64,000 nt of DNA from Actinomadura rifamycini DSM 43936 (GCF_000425065.1 NZ_AULB01000016.1:62001-126000); one strand, 5' to 3'. Positions 53,935 to 62,635 are shown, counted from the stretch's first letter. Numbers and translations are program-made. Notes: generated by a model from the sequence alone, not told the origin.

Positions 53935-55732
53935 GGGTCGCGCCGAACATGGGCGAGTGGATCTTCTCGAGCTTCTTCCCCTTGCCGAGGTACATGTGGA
54001 CGCCGCAGGGCAGGCACGGGTCGAAGCTGCGGACGGCCCGCATGATGTCGACCCCGCGGAAGTCGTCCGGGCCGTTCTCCTCGAAGATCGGCATGTCCTG
54101 GACGGCGTCCTCGTACGGGCCGGGCGTGCCGTAGCTGTCGCGCGGGCTGCCGTTCCACGGCGTCGGCGGGTACGGGTGGTAGTTCGCGATCTTGCCCTTC
54201 TGGATCACCATGTGGTGGGACAGGACGCCGCGGACCGCCTCGTGGAAGCCGCAGCCGATCGCCTCGTCCGGCACGTCGAAGTCCTCGAACACCTTCGTGT
54301 CGCCCGCCCGGACGCGCTGCAGCGCCTCCTCGACGAACTGGACGGCCATCGCGGCGGCGTACGCCACGAAGTACACGCGCGCGCGGTTCCGCTCGATGGC
54401 GTTCGACCACGGCGGGATCCGCCATTCGAGGGTCGTCTCGGGCAGCGACTCGCCCTTCGGCAGGCTGATCTGCACGCTCTGCCCGGTCGACTTCACGTAC
54501 GGGGTGTCGACGAGCCCCGCGAGCGCCGTCGTGTAGAGCCGGGCGAACGGGCCGCCGCCGGTGTCGAGCGCCAGGTGGTCGCCGGTGTTCTTGTCGAACC
54601 AGCGCGGGCTCATCACCCAGCTGTACTTGTCGTCGAAGTCGCGCTTCCGCGGCGCCGGGAGCGTCGTCTGGTTCCAGGGGTGCCGCATGTCGACCGGGTT
54701 GCCGAGCGGGTCGTGGGTGACGAACGGGTCCTCGTTCACCCAGTCGTCGTAGTAGGAGCTGCCCAGCAGGATGCGGATGCCGAGGTTGATGTCGACGAGG
54801 TTCGTGGTCAGCAGCTCGCCGTCCACGACGATGCCGGGCGTCACGTACATCGCGCGGCCCCAGCGCTCCATGGTCTCGTACTTGTAGTCGACGACCTCGG
54901 GGTTCTGGAACGCGCCCCAGCAGCCGAGCAGGACGCGGCGGCGGCCGACCTCCTCGTAGCCGGGCAGGGCCTCGTAGAAGAAGTCGAACACGTCGTCGTT
55001 CATCGCGACGGCCCGCTTCACGAAGTCGACGACCCCGATCAGCCGGCTGAGGTAGTCGGTGAAGAGGCTCGGCTCCGGCATCGTCCCGACGCCGCCCGGA
55101 TACACCGTGGACGGGTGGACGTGCCGGCCCTCCATCAGGCAGAACATCTCGCGGGTGACGCGGCTGACCTTGAGGGCCTCCTTGTAGAGGGCGCCCTCGA
55201 ACGGGTTGAACGCCGCCATGATGTCGCCGATCGTCCGGTACCCGTGGATCCCGGCGTTCGGCGCCTCGGTCTCCCGGGCCCGCCGCAGCACGCTCGGGTT
55301 CGTGTCCTTGACCATCGCCTCGCAGTAGTCGACGAAGACGAGGTTGTCCTGGAAGATCGTGTGGTCGAACATGTACTCGGCGGCCTCGCCGAGGTTCAGG
55401 ATCAGCTCGCCCAGCGGCGGGGTCTTGATGCCGTACGCCATGTTCTGCGCGTACACCGAGCATGTCGTGTGGTTGTCGCCGCAGATCCCGCAGATGCGGG
55501 AGGTGATGAACCCGGCGTCCCGCGGGTCCTTGCCCTTCATGAAGACCGAGTAGCCGCGGAACAGCGAGGACGTGCTGTGGCACTCGGCCACCCGCCGGTT
55601 CGCGAAGTCGATCTTCGTGTAGATGCCGAGGTTGCCGATGATGCGGGTGATCGGGTCCCAGGACATCTCGACGAGCTGCTCGGATCCCGTCGCCCCGGCC
55701 GGCGCCGGCTTCGTCTGCGCGGTGTGCGCCAT
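53927..55732 (-). CDS. hhyL: [NiFe] hydrogenase large subunit, group 1h/5
   Basis: A 601-residue catalytic subunit. The N-terminal nickel motif is 'RICGICGDNHTTC' (Cys81 and Cys84), and the C-terminal motif is 'DPCLPCGVH' (Cys573 and Cys576). A 22-residue tail after His579 ('MYLGKGKKLEKIHSPMF...') should be removed by the maturation protease encoded at 57767-58342. Overall sequence ('VEMSWDPITRIIGNLGIYTKIDF') matches the actinobacterial high-affinity H2-uptake enzymes that scavenge atmospheric hydrogen. Follows the small-subunit gene by 34 bases. Confidence 0.94.
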   Translation of the reverse strand: MAHTAQTKPAPAGATGSEQLVEMSWDPITRIIGNLGIYTKIDFANRRVAECHSTSSLFRGYSVFMKGKDPRDAGFITSRICGICGDNHTTCSVYAQNMAYGIKTPPLGELILNLGEAAEYMFDHTIFQDNLVFVDYCEAMVKDTNPSVLRRARETEAPNAGIHGYRTIGDIMAAFNPFEGALYKEALKVSRVTREMFCLMEGRHVHPSTVYPGGVGTMPEPSLFTDYLSRLIGVVDFVKRAVAMNDDVFDFFYEALPGYEEVGRRRVLLGCWGAFQNPEVVDYKYETMERWGRAMYVTPGIVVDGELLTTNLVDINLGIRILLGSSYYDDWVNEDPFVTHDPLGNPVDMRHPWNQTTLPAPRKRDFDDKYSWVMSPRWFDKNTGDHLALDTGGGPFARLYTTALAGLVDTPYVKSTGQSVQISLPKGESLPETTLEWRIPPWSNAIERNRARVYFVAYAAAMAVQFVEEALQRVRAGDTKVFEDFDVPDEAIGCGFHEAVRGVLSHHMVIQKGKIANYHPYPPTPWNGSPRDSYGTPGPYEDAVQDMPIFEENGPDDFRGVDIMRAVRSFDPCLPCGVHMYLGKGKKLEKIHSPMFGATHG

Positions 55733-55766
55733 GGGTCGTTCCCTCTTTCCGGTGTCGCGGGCGGCG

Positions 55767-56831
55767 CTACGGGCGGTAGCGCGGGTCGTAGCCGCTGGTC
55801 AGCACGTCCTTGTTGTGGTGCCACCGCGGTTCCCGGTTCGCGGTGCGGTTGGTGATCCCGCGCATCCGGCGGATGAAGCCCCCGTACGGCCTGATCAGCA
55901 TCGAGGAGAGGCTGCCGCCGGGCGGCTGGTCCATGAACGGCATGAACTTGTCCGGGAAGCCCGGCATCGTGCAGGCGATGCAGATGCCGCCGACGTTCGG
56001 GCAGCCGCCGACCCCGTTCATCCAGCCGCGCTTGGTGACGTTGCAGTTCACCACCGGGCCCCAGCAGCCGATCTTCACCTGGCACTTCGGCGAGTTGTAG
56101 TCCCGGCCGAAGTCGGCCTGCTCGTAGTACGCGGCGCGGTCGCAGCCCTCGTGGACCGTCTTGCCGAACAGCCACTGCGGGCGCAGCATGTCGTCCAGCG
56201 GGGGCGGCGGCGCGGCGCCCGCCGCGTGGTACAGCACCCAGGTCAGGGTCTCCATGAAGTTCTCCGGCTGCACCGGGCAGCCGGGGATGTTCACGATCGG
56301 CAGCGCCCCCGCCGACCGGAAGTCCCACCCGAGGTAGTCGGCGAGGCCCATGCAGCCGGTCGGGTTGCCCGCCATCGCGTGGATCCCGCCGTACGTCGCG
56401 CACGTCCCGGCCGCGACGACCGCCCACGCGCGGGGCGCGAGCATGTCGATCCACGTGTTCAGCGTCATCGGCTCGCCGGTGTCCGGGTCGTTGCCGAACG
56501 ACGTCCAGTAGCCGTCCCCGTTGATCTTCTCGTTCGGGATCGACCCCTCGATGACGAGGATGAACGGCTCCAGCTCGCCGCGCGCCGCGGCCCGGAACGC
56601 CGCGAGGAACTCCTCGCCGCCGAGCGTCGGCGACAGCACCTTGTTGTGCAGGTTCACCTTCGGCAGGCCCGGGATCACCCCGTTGACGACGTCCTCGATC
56701 GCCGGCTGGGACGAGGCCGTCACCGACACCGTGTCGCCGTCGCAGCTCATCCCCTCGGATATCCACAGGATGTGGATCTCGTCGAACCCGTCCGGGGCCG
56801 TGGTCCCGCCCCGCTCGCGCGTCTGCGTCAT
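55767..56831 (-). CDS. hhyS: [NiFe] hydrogenase small subunit, group 1h/5
   Basis: A 354-residue electron-transfer subunit without a Tat signal, as expected for this cytosolic-facing group. The proximal-cluster motif is 'EGMSCDGDTVS': Cys30 is followed by Asp33 where CxxC is usual, with later Cys in 'GTCATYGG' and 'IPGCPVQPENF'. Distal and medial cluster ligands are in 'EGCDR', 'CQVKIGCWGPVVNC', 'GGCPNVGGICIACTMPGF'. An Asp ligand to the proximal cluster is known from the oxygen-insensitive Ralstonia actinobacterial-type hydrogenase. The stop codon of the upstream hemerythrin gene overlaps its start. Confidence 0.94.
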   Translation of the reverse strand: MTQTRERGGTTAPDGFDEIHILWISEGMSCDGDTVSVTASSQPAIEDVVNGVIPGLPKVNLHNKVLSPTLGGEEFLAAFRAAARGELEPFILVIEGSIPNEKINGDGYWTSFGNDPDTGEPMTLNTWIDMLAPRAWAVVAAGTCATYGGIHAMAGNPTGCMGLADYLGWDFRSAGALPIVNIPGCPVQPENFMETLTWVLYHAAGAAPPPPLDDMLRPQWLFGKTVHEGCDRAAYYEQADFGRDYNSPKCQVKIGCWGPVVNCNVTKRGWMNGVGGCPNVGGICIACTMPGFPDKFMPFMDQPPGGSLSSMLIRPYGGFIRRMRGITNRTANREPRWHHNKDVLTSGYDPRYRP

Positions 56832-57388
56832 GTCCGTGGCCTCCCTTGCGCCCGGTCGCGCATCCGGTCGTAGGCGGCGGCCACCGGGGCCGCCACCGTG
56901 AGCCCCGGCGGACGGTCCGGGGCGTGCGGGTGCGGGCGCGTCGGCGCCGTCCCCTTCGCCTTCTCCAGCGTCCGCCCGAGGTCCTGCAGCGCCGTCTCGT
57001 CCACCGCCTCGCGGAGGCGCGGCATCAGCACGCCCTCCTCGTCCTCCAGGTGCTCCTCGACGTCGCGGCGGAGCAGCTCGATCAGTTCCTCCGCGCGCCC
57101 GCCGGCCCGGCCGTCCGACCGCGCCAGGGCGTCCAGCTCGGCCAGCGCCTCCTTCACCGCCATGTGCTCGTCCAGGTGCCGCCGCACCAGCGACTCGTCC
57201 CGCAGCGCCTTCGCCGCGAACGGGTAGAAGATCAGCTCCTCGACGGCGGCGTGCTTGGACAGCTCGCGCACGAGGATGTCGACGACGCCGTTGCGCTGCG
57301 TCGCGGACGCCGCCGCGTGGAAGTCGCGGAAGAGCTGCTCGACCATCCGGTGGTCGTGCTTGAGCAGGTCGATCGCGTCCATCGCCAT
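56828..57388 (-). CDS. Hemerythrin HHE-domain protein
   Basis: A 186-residue protein with a hemerythrin-like four-helix bundle. His/Glu ligands are in 'LLKHDHRMVEQLF', 'LSKHAAVEELIFYPFAAKAL', 'VRRHLDEHMAVKE' and 'VEEHLEDEEGVLMP'. A Pro/His-rich tail follows. Hemerythrin domains bind O2 or sense redox state. Its place between hypA and hhyS suggests oxygen handling for the hydrogenase. The ATG follows GGGGGAG; overlaps hypA by one base and hhyS by four. Confidence 0.88.
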   Translation of the reverse strand: MAMDAIDLLKHDHRMVEQLFRDFHAAASATQRNGVVDILVRELSKHAAVEELIFYPFAAKALRDESLVRRHLDEHMAVKEALAELDALARSDGRAGGRAEELIELLRRDVEEHLEDEEGVLMPRLREAVDETALQDLGRTLEKAKGTAPTRPHPHAPDRPPGLTVAAPVAAAYDRMRDRAQGRPRT

Positions 57389-57774
57389 CACGCGCTCCCC
57401 CGCTCCGGTTCGGGCTCGGGCGCGGCGTCCGGCGCGTCCGCCGCGACGGTGATCGACTCCAGGACCACGTCGTCGCGGCCCCGCGTCTCGACGTCCACGC
57501 CGCCGCACACCGGGCACGCGGCGAGCTGCGCCGCCGACCCCACGGGCGTCGTGCCGCCGCAGTCGCGGCAGTGCACCGACAGCGGCTCCATGACCAGGTC
57601 GATGACCGCGCCCTCGATCTCGGTGCCCTCGGCCGCCAGCCGGAACCCCTGGTCGATGACGTCCGGGTCGACGGGATGGCCGCCGACGCGCACCCGGACG
57701 CCGCTCACCGGGCGCCCCCTGGCGCGCCTGCGCGCGGCGTCCACGATCGCGTCGCACATTCCCATTTCATGCAC
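57388..57774 (-). CDS. hypA: Hydrogenase nickel incorporation protein HypA
   Basis: A 128-residue HypA. 'MHEMGMCDAIVDAARRRA' has the nickel-binding His2, and the zinc site has two CxxC pairs ('VHCRDCGG' and 'AACPVCGG'). A Pro/Glu-rich tail follows. HypA delivers nickel, usually with the GTPase HypB, which I do not find in this window. Overlaps the protease gene stop by eight bases. Confidence 0.92.
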   Translation of the reverse strand: MHEMGMCDAIVDAARRRARGRPVSGVRVRVGGHPVDPDVIDQGFRLAAEGTEIEGAVIDLVMEPLSVHCRDCGGTTPVGSAAQLAACPVCGGVDVETRGRDDVVLESITVAADAPDAAPEPEPERGSA

Positions 57775-58342
57775 TGGTCGCCTCCGTATCGGTCCTGCGG
57801 ATGTGGGCCGTGTGGTCGGGCCGCTCGGACGTCCGCGCGGCCTCCTCGCGGGCGAGCCGCCCCACCAGCCGGACGGCCTCGTCCAGCGCGGCGGTCACCG
57901 GAGCGGACAGCCCCATCCGCTCCCCGACGTCCGCGGGCCGGCACCCGACGACGAGCACGCGCTCCACCCGGCCGCCGAGCCGGTGCAGCAGCCGCAGCAC
58001 CGCGAGGGGGTGCATGCCGTGGCCGTCCACCGGGGGCACGCCGAACGGGCCGTCGTCGTCCGCGCCGTCCGGGTCGGCGCCGGCGCCGGTCGCGTCCAGG
58101 ACGGCCAGCTCCCCGGGCCGCGCGCCGTCCAGCGGGACGGCGTCCACCATGATCAGCGTGTCGTGGCGGCCGTCGAGCAGTTCGTAGGCGAGGTGGACAC
58201 CGCGGATGCCGTAGTCGGCGACGTCCACGTTCTCCGGCAGGCCCGGCGCGTCCAGCCGCCGGACGACCTCGACGCCGAAGCCGTCGTCGCCCAGGAAGAT
58301 GTTGCCGATGCCCGCCACGAGCACCCGGCGCGTCCGCGTCAC
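57767..58342 (-). CDS. Hydrogenase maturation protease
   Basis: A 191-residue HyaD/HycI-type endopeptidase. It has 'VLVAGIGNIFLGDDGFGVEVVRRL' (nickel-sensing acidic residue in 'GNxxxxDDGxG'), 'LIMVDAVPLDGARPGEL' with the second Asp, and 'VDGHGMHPLAVLRL' with the His ligand. It should clip the C-terminal tail of the large subunit after nickel insertion. ATGA overlap with the upstream 454-residue gene. Confidence 0.92.
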   Translation of the reverse strand: MTRTRRVLVAGIGNIFLGDDGFGVEVVRRLDAPGLPENVDVADYGIRGVHLAYELLDGRHDTLIMVDAVPLDGARPGELAVLDATGAGADPDGADDDGPFGVPPVDGHGMHPLAVLRLLHRLGGRVERVLVVGCRPADVGERMGLSAPVTAALDEAVRLVGRLAREEAARTSERPDHTAHIRRTDTEATSA

Positions 58343-59703
58343 CGCGCGCTCCCCTCGTCCGCGAGCGGCTCGTCCGCCAAGGGCTCGTCGGTGAGGGGCT
58401 CCACCTCATCGGGCGCGAAGTACCGGAACCGCCCGTACCAGCGGTTCAGCTCGGAGGCGGGGTCGTCCTCCAGGGAGACCGCGAGGTGGCGGGCGTCGTC
58501 GACGTCGGTGAGGACGGCCTCCACGGTCGCGGTGCGGCCGTCGAGGAAGCGGTCCTGCGGGTCCGTGCCGTGCGGCCGCGGCCGCAGCCGCACCCGGCTG
58601 CCGCGCCCGACCGCGACGCCGTCCACCAGCACCGTCCCGCCGTCCGCCGGATCGTCCGCCGGGGCGTCCGCCGCCTCCGGGAGCGGGCCCAGGGACCGGA
58701 CGGCGCCGTGCAGCCGCTCGAACACCTCGTCCGGCATCGCGTCGACCCGGTCGAGGATCGCGGCGGCGCGGGCGTCGGTGGCCCGCGCCTCCCGCTTCTC
58801 CGCGTCGGTCAGCGTCATCGTCCGCAGCGACAGGATCTCGTCGATCTCCGTCGCGTCGTGCAGGTCGCCGGGGCTCTCCGGCGCGATCCGCGGGTGGTCG
58901 TACAGCAGGATCGGCGCCGACAGGACGAGCCCGCGCTCGCCCTCGGGCCCGGCGAGCACCGGGAACGCGTGCACGTTCACGCACTCGCGGGCGGCGTGCT
59001 CGGCCCACCGCGGCGGGTCCAGCAGCGACACGAACGCCCCGTCGACGGTCGCGACCATCGTGTGCGCGGCGAGCATCGACCAGCGCAGCGCCTCGTCGCG
59101 GGACGCGGCGGCCCGGTCGGCGGTGTGCCCGTTCTCGACCCGGATCCGCAGCCGGTGCAGCGGGAACGGCGCGTCGCGGCGGGACGCGGACATCGTCACG
59201 GTCGCGTCGACGTCGAGGCGGCGCCGGACGACCCGGCCGCCCTCGACGTCCTCGTGCTCCTCGCCCGCCGGGGCCCGGACGGTGAACCGCCGCTCGCCCG
59301 CGAGCAGGTCGGCCAGCGGCGCGGCGACGTCGAACTCGTGCGGGACCGCCTCGTCGAACGGGACGTGCGGGCCGAGCGCGGCGACGTCCTCGAACGTCCC
59401 GTCGGGGCGGCGGCGCTCGACCGTCCGGCGCTGGATCCGCAGGAACCGCAGCCGGCAGGTGATCGCGGCGTCGCCGGGGGCCTCCAGCAGGCATTCGGTC
59501 TGCTGCCACCACGACTCGGCGGACCCGGCGACGCCCGTGTCGTCGAGCCCGTGCGCGTCCGCCCACGAGCGCGGCGCGAGCACCCCGAACTGCCAGCGGA
59601 CCCGGTTCTTGCCGGACGAGCGGCGGTACGGGTACAGCAGGTAGCCCTCGTACAGAATGGCGTCGGCCACCGCCCGAACGCTTTCGAAACCGGTCGCCGC
59701 CAT
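58339..59703 (-). CDS. Uncharacterised hydrogenase-operon protein, first gene of operon
   Basis: A 454-residue soluble protein of a family I know only from its place at the head of actinobacterial group 1h hydrogenase operons. It starts 'AVADAILYEGYLLYPYRRSSGKNRVRWQFGVLAP', and has a beta-rich middle and 'NVHAFPVLAGPEGERGLVLSAPILLYDHPRIAPESPGDLHDATEIDEIL'. The C-terminal part is a short SH3-like barrel ('VAVGRGSRVRLRPRPHGTDPQDRFLDGRTATVEAVLTDVDDARHLAVSLEDD') and an acidic repeat 'EPLTDEPLADEPLADE'. GGGGAGAGAGG precedes the ATG. No catalytic motif recognised. Confidence 0.78.
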   Translation of the reverse strand: MAATGFESVRAVADAILYEGYLLYPYRRSSGKNRVRWQFGVLAPRSWADAHGLDDTGVAGSAESWWQQTECLLEAPGDAAITCRLRFLRIQRRTVERRRPDGTFEDVAALGPHVPFDEAVPHEFDVAAPLADLLAGERRFTVRAPAGEEHEDVEGGRVVRRRLDVDATVTMSASRRDAPFPLHRLRIRVENGHTADRAAASRDEALRWSMLAAHTMVATVDGAFVSLLDPPRWAEHAARECVNVHAFPVLAGPEGERGLVLSAPILLYDHPRIAPESPGDLHDATEIDEILSLRTMTLTDAEKREARATDARAAAILDRVDAMPDEVFERLHGAVRSLGPLPEAADAPADDPADGGTVLVDGVAVGRGSRVRLRPRPHGTDPQDRFLDGRTATVEAVLTDVDDARHLAVSLEDDPASELNRWYGRFRYFAPDEVEPLTDEPLADEPLADEGSAR

Positions 59704-59793
59704 CGCCTCTCTCCCCTTACCGGAACGCCCCGTGCGTCCTTTTTCGGGTCTATCAACGGGCCGCCGGTCCAGGTAAGTGGCGCCCGCCGATAA

Positions 59794-59806
59794 GTGACGG
59801 CGTCAC
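59794..59806. promoter_or_regulatory. Palindrome GTGAC-GGC-GTCAC in the hydrogenase promoter region
   Basis: 5-bp arms flanked by AGTGAC/AGGTGAC half-sites: AGGTAAGTG lies at 59771-59779 and TAAGTGAC at 59791-59798. They sit 68-103 bases upstream of the operon's first start. A possible activator or repressor site for the hydrogenase operon; the binding protein is unknown. Confidence 0.4.
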
Positions 59807-59874
59807 CTACCGGTCCGGCGCGCGGCCGTGCTGTAATCGCGGTGCGCGGAACGCGGCGATCGGCGGGGGCTGGG

Positions 59875-60375
59875 ATGCGAAGGCGCAGGCAGCGGCACGG
59901 GGACACCGTGCGGGCGGCCGCCCGCGGCGCGGTGGGGGCGATGGCGATGACGGGGCTGCGCACCGTCACGGCGGCGGCCGTGCCGCGGCAGACGAGCCCG
60001 CCTGCGGCCATTGTGGAAGAGCAGGCCCCGGTAGTGGTCAGGAAACTGCCGGAACGGCAGCGCGAAGCGTTGACCGAAGTGTTCCACTGGGTTTACGGGG
60101 CGGGCGGCGGCGCGCTTTTCGGCCTGCTGCCGGACCGGGTCCGCGGCCACCGCCTGTCCGGCCCGGCGTACGGGCTGGCGGTCTGGCTCGGCTACGAGCT
60201 GGTCGTGGGTCCCGCCCTCGGCGTCGAGCACTCCCCGCACCGCCACGGCGTCTGGCGGGCGCTCGTCGCGCTCGACCACCTGCTGTACGGCGTCGTCGTC
60301 GCCGGCCGCCTCGCCCCCGAACCGACCGCCGTCACGCGTCCCCGCCGGCCGCGCCGTCCCGGACGCGGCGCATGA
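59875..60375 (+). CDS. Putative small integral membrane protein (DUF1440-like)
   Basis: A 166-residue protein. The basic N-terminus 'MRRRRQRHGDTVRAAARGAVGAMAMTGLRTVTAAAV' is followed by weak hydrophobic helices ('WVYGAGGGALFGLLPDRV', 'GPAYGLAVWLGYELVVGPALGV', 'ALDHLLYGVVVAGRLA'). It resembles bacterial DUF1440/YagU-like four-helix membrane proteins, but I am not certain. ATG start with GGGGGCTGGG upstream; divergent from the hydrogenase operon. Overlaps the convergent membrane gene by 44 bases. Confidence 0.6.
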   Translation: MRRRRQRHGDTVRAAARGAVGAMAMTGLRTVTAAAVPRQTSPPAAIVEEQAPVVVRKLPERQREALTEVFHWVYGAGGGALFGLLPDRVRGHRLSGPAYGLAVWLGYELVVGPALGVEHSPHRHGVWRALVALDHLLYGVVVAGRLAPEPTAVTRPRRPRRPGRGA

Positions 60376-60913
60376 AGTAGTGGGCGGTGACGACCGCGAG
60401 CAGCGGCCCCCAGGCGAGGAACGGCGCGTACGCGAGCGTCATCACCCAGGCCGCGGCGCCCTCCGGGGCCTCCGGCGCCGCCATCGCGTCCGACCAGTTC
60501 GCGGCCGCCGCGAACCCGATCAGCGTCACCGCGACCGCGCCGAGCGACGCCGCGCCGACCGCGAACGCCACCGGCACGCGGCGCCCGCCGACCAGCGGGA
60601 TCCACCGGGGGAACACCTCGCCCCACGGCCGCACCAGGCCGAGCGTGAGCAGCGCGAGGCACTCGGACAGGAGGCTCAGCGCGAACACGTACGGGGTGCC
60701 GATCGGGTGCGGGAAGTCCGTCATGTCGCTGCCCTCGGCGAAGCCGAGCGGCACGCCGAGGCCGAGCGCGACCCGCCACAGCCCGGACGGCAGGACGGTC
60801 AGCGGCACGAGGTGCGCGACCCGTTCGGCCCATCGCGGCACGGGCCGGGCGGTGCCGGGGCGGCCGGGCGCGCCCGCGCCGGGGCGGGCGGCGGGCTGGG
60901 CGGTGACGGTCAT
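60332..60913 (-). CDS. Hypothetical four-helix membrane protein
   Basis: A 193-residue protein. The soluble Pro/Arg-rich head of ~30 residues is followed by about four membrane helices ('LVPLTVLPSGLWRVALGLGVPLGF', 'TPYVFALSLLSECLALLTLGLV', 'VPVAFAVGAASLGAVAVTLIGFAAAA', 'TLAYAPFLAWGPLLAVVTAHYFM'). A short tail ends the protein. I recognise similar actinomycete membrane proteins of unknown function. ATG start; the 3' end overlaps the convergent gene. Confidence 0.7.
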   Translation of the reverse strand: MTVTAQPAARPGAGAPGRPGTARPVPRWAERVAHLVPLTVLPSGLWRVALGLGVPLGFAEGSDMTDFPHPIGTPYVFALSLLSECLALLTLGLVRPWGEVFPRWIPLVGGRRVPVAFAVGAASLGAVAVTLIGFAAAANWSDAMAAPEAPEGAAAWVMTLAYAPFLAWGPLLAVVTAHYFMRRVRDGAAGGDA

Positions 60914-61035
60914 GGCGGCCTCCAGAGGTGCTGGTCAGGACGCCTCCATGCTCGCGACCGCGCCCCTGCGGGCACGTCCCTCGCGGGTACCCGGCCCCTC
61001 GCCCGTGCGGGGGAGCCCCGCCGGGGCGGGCGGGG

Positions 61036-61428
61036 TCAGCCGCCGAGCGCCTCGCGCTCGATGCGGTCGAACTGGGCGCCCATCGCCTCGGCGAGGGCGT
61101 TCGCGCCCGACAGCGGCCGCACCATCACCATGAACTCGGCGATCTTCCCCTGGTCGTCGAGCCGGAGGAAGTCGCAGCCGTCCAGGTCCCGGTCGCCGAC
61201 GCGGGTCTTGAACACGAGCGCGTGCTCCCGGCCGTCCGCGCCCTCCAGCTCGCCCACGTACCGGAAGTCCTCGAACACGCGGAAGACGCCCCGCAGGATC
61301 GCGGCCGTGATCGCCTTGCCCTCGTAGGGCTTGTGCGCGACCGGGCTGACGAACACGACGTCGTCGGCCAGCAGCGCGATCGCGCCGTCGACGTCGCCCG
61401 CCTCCACGGCCTTCCGGAACGCGTGCAT
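61036..61428 (-). CDS. SnoaL-like/NTF2-family protein
   Basis: A 130-residue cone-shaped NTF2-fold protein. 'FRKAVEAGDVDGAIALLADDVVFVSPVAHKPYEGKAITAAIL' is typical of SnoaL-like isomerase/hydratase folds. The rest reads 'FKTRVGDRDLDGCDFLRLDDQGKIAEFMVMVRPLSG'. GGAGG lies seven bases before the ATG at 61428, deciding against the longer frame. Role unknown; many are orphan pocket proteins. Confidence 0.82.
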   Translation of the reverse strand: MHAFRKAVEAGDVDGAIALLADDVVFVSPVAHKPYEGKAITAAILRGVFRVFEDFRYVGELEGADGREHALVFKTRVGDRDLDGCDFLRLDDQGKIAEFMVMVRPLSGANALAEAMGAQFDRIEREALGG

Positions 61429-61510
61429 GCCGCACCTCCGTACTCGAATCGCTGACCAGGTGCGAGCGACACTACCCACCGGTCGCCCCGCCGGACCGCG
61501 GGCCCTGCGG

Positions 61511-62635
61511 TCAGGGGGCGGCGGTCGGCTTCGCGTTCAGGCCGGTGCACTCGCGCAGGCCGTTCCAGCGCTTCACCTCGGCCTTCGCCGCGGCGCCCTT
61601 GAGCGGGATCGGGACGCCGCCCTGGATGCTGACGGGCATCCACTTGTCCTTCGTGACCTTGCCGTTCTCGACGCGCAGCGCCAGGATGCCGGAGCGCGCG
61701 CTCTGGCCGCGGGCCGAGGCGAACAGGAAGTTCCCCATGCCGTAGTGGATGTAGGCGCCGTTGTCCATGTAGCCGCCGCCCAGCGGGATGTGCGCGTGGC
61801 CGCCGACGATGATGTCGGCGCCGGCGGCGGTGAGCTCCTGGGCGAGCGTCTTCTGGCGCGGCAGCGGGCAGGGGTTGAGCTCCTGCCCCCAGTGCACGTG
61901 GACGATGACCAGGTCGGAGCCCTCCGCGGCCTCCTTCACCGCCTGCACCATCCGGGGGACGTTCTTGGCGGAGGCGAGTCCGGGCTTGGTGTCGGTCGCC
62001 GTCCACGCCTCGATGAGGTTGTCGTCGAGCACCTGGGTGGCGCCGACGATCGCGATCTTGTTGCCCTTCACCGTCGTCCGGTACGGCTTGTACGCCTCGG
62101 CGGCGTTCATCCCGATCCCCACGGTGGGGAAGCGGCTCTTCTTGATCGCCGCCATGGAGTCGCGCAGCCCGGACACCCCGTAGTCCATGCCGTGGTTGTT
62201 CGCCATGGACGTCACGTCCACCCCGGCGGCCTTCAGCGCGGTGAACGCCGAGGCGGGGGCGCGGAACGCGTACGTCTTCGGGGCCTTCGTCCCGCCCTCG
62301 GTGATCGCCGTCTCCAGGTTCACCATCGCGAGGTCGGCCTTGCGGAGGGTCGCCGCGGTCGGCCCGAACGCCGTCTTCGGCTTCGCGAGGCGGGGGCGGA
62401 GCTGGGCCTCGAAGTTGCTGTCGCCCGCGAACGCCAGCACGATCGGCTCCTTCGCCGGTTCGGACGGGCTCGGCGGCGGGGCGGGCGGCGTCGAGCCCGC
62501 CGGGGAGGTGGCGCCCGCGGCCGGGGGCGTGTCGCCGCCCGTCAGCCCGCACGCCGCCGAGGCGAGGAGCATCCCGCCGGCCGCGGCCGCCGCCGCGATC
62601 CTGCTCCGCCGCATGTTCCCGCGCACCTTGTTCAT
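61511..62635 (-). CDS. CapA-family lipoprotein
   Basis: A 374-residue CapA/poly-gamma-glutamate-type metallophosphatase-like protein. It has a lipoprotein signal ending 'LLASAACG', a Pro/Ser spacer, then 'VLAFAGDSNFEAQLRPRL', 'DLAMVNLETAI', 'VTSMANNHGMDYG', 'VIVHVHWGQELNP' and 'GADIIVGGHAHIPLGG', the conserved CapA motif series. GGAGG lies before the ATG. In other bacteria the family acts in gamma-glutamyl polymer or capsule retention. No pgs/cap genes are near, so the substrate is open. Confidence 0.88.
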   Translation of the reverse strand: MNKVRGNMRRSRIAAAAAAGGMLLASAACGLTGGDTPPAAGATSPAGSTPPAPPPSPSEPAKEPIVLAFAGDSNFEAQLRPRLAKPKTAFGPTAATLRKADLAMVNLETAITEGGTKAPKTYAFRAPASAFTALKAAGVDVTSMANNHGMDYGVSGLRDSMAAIKKSRFPTVGIGMNAAEAYKPYRTTVKGNKIAIVGATQVLDDNLIEAWTATDTKPGLASAKNVPRMVQAVKEAAEGSDLVIVHVHWGQELNPCPLPRQKTLAQELTAAGADIIVGGHAHIPLGGGYMDNGAYIHYGMGNFLFASARGQSARSGILALRVENGKVTKDKWMPVSIQGGVPIPLKGAAAKAEVKRWNGLRECTGLNAKPTAAP

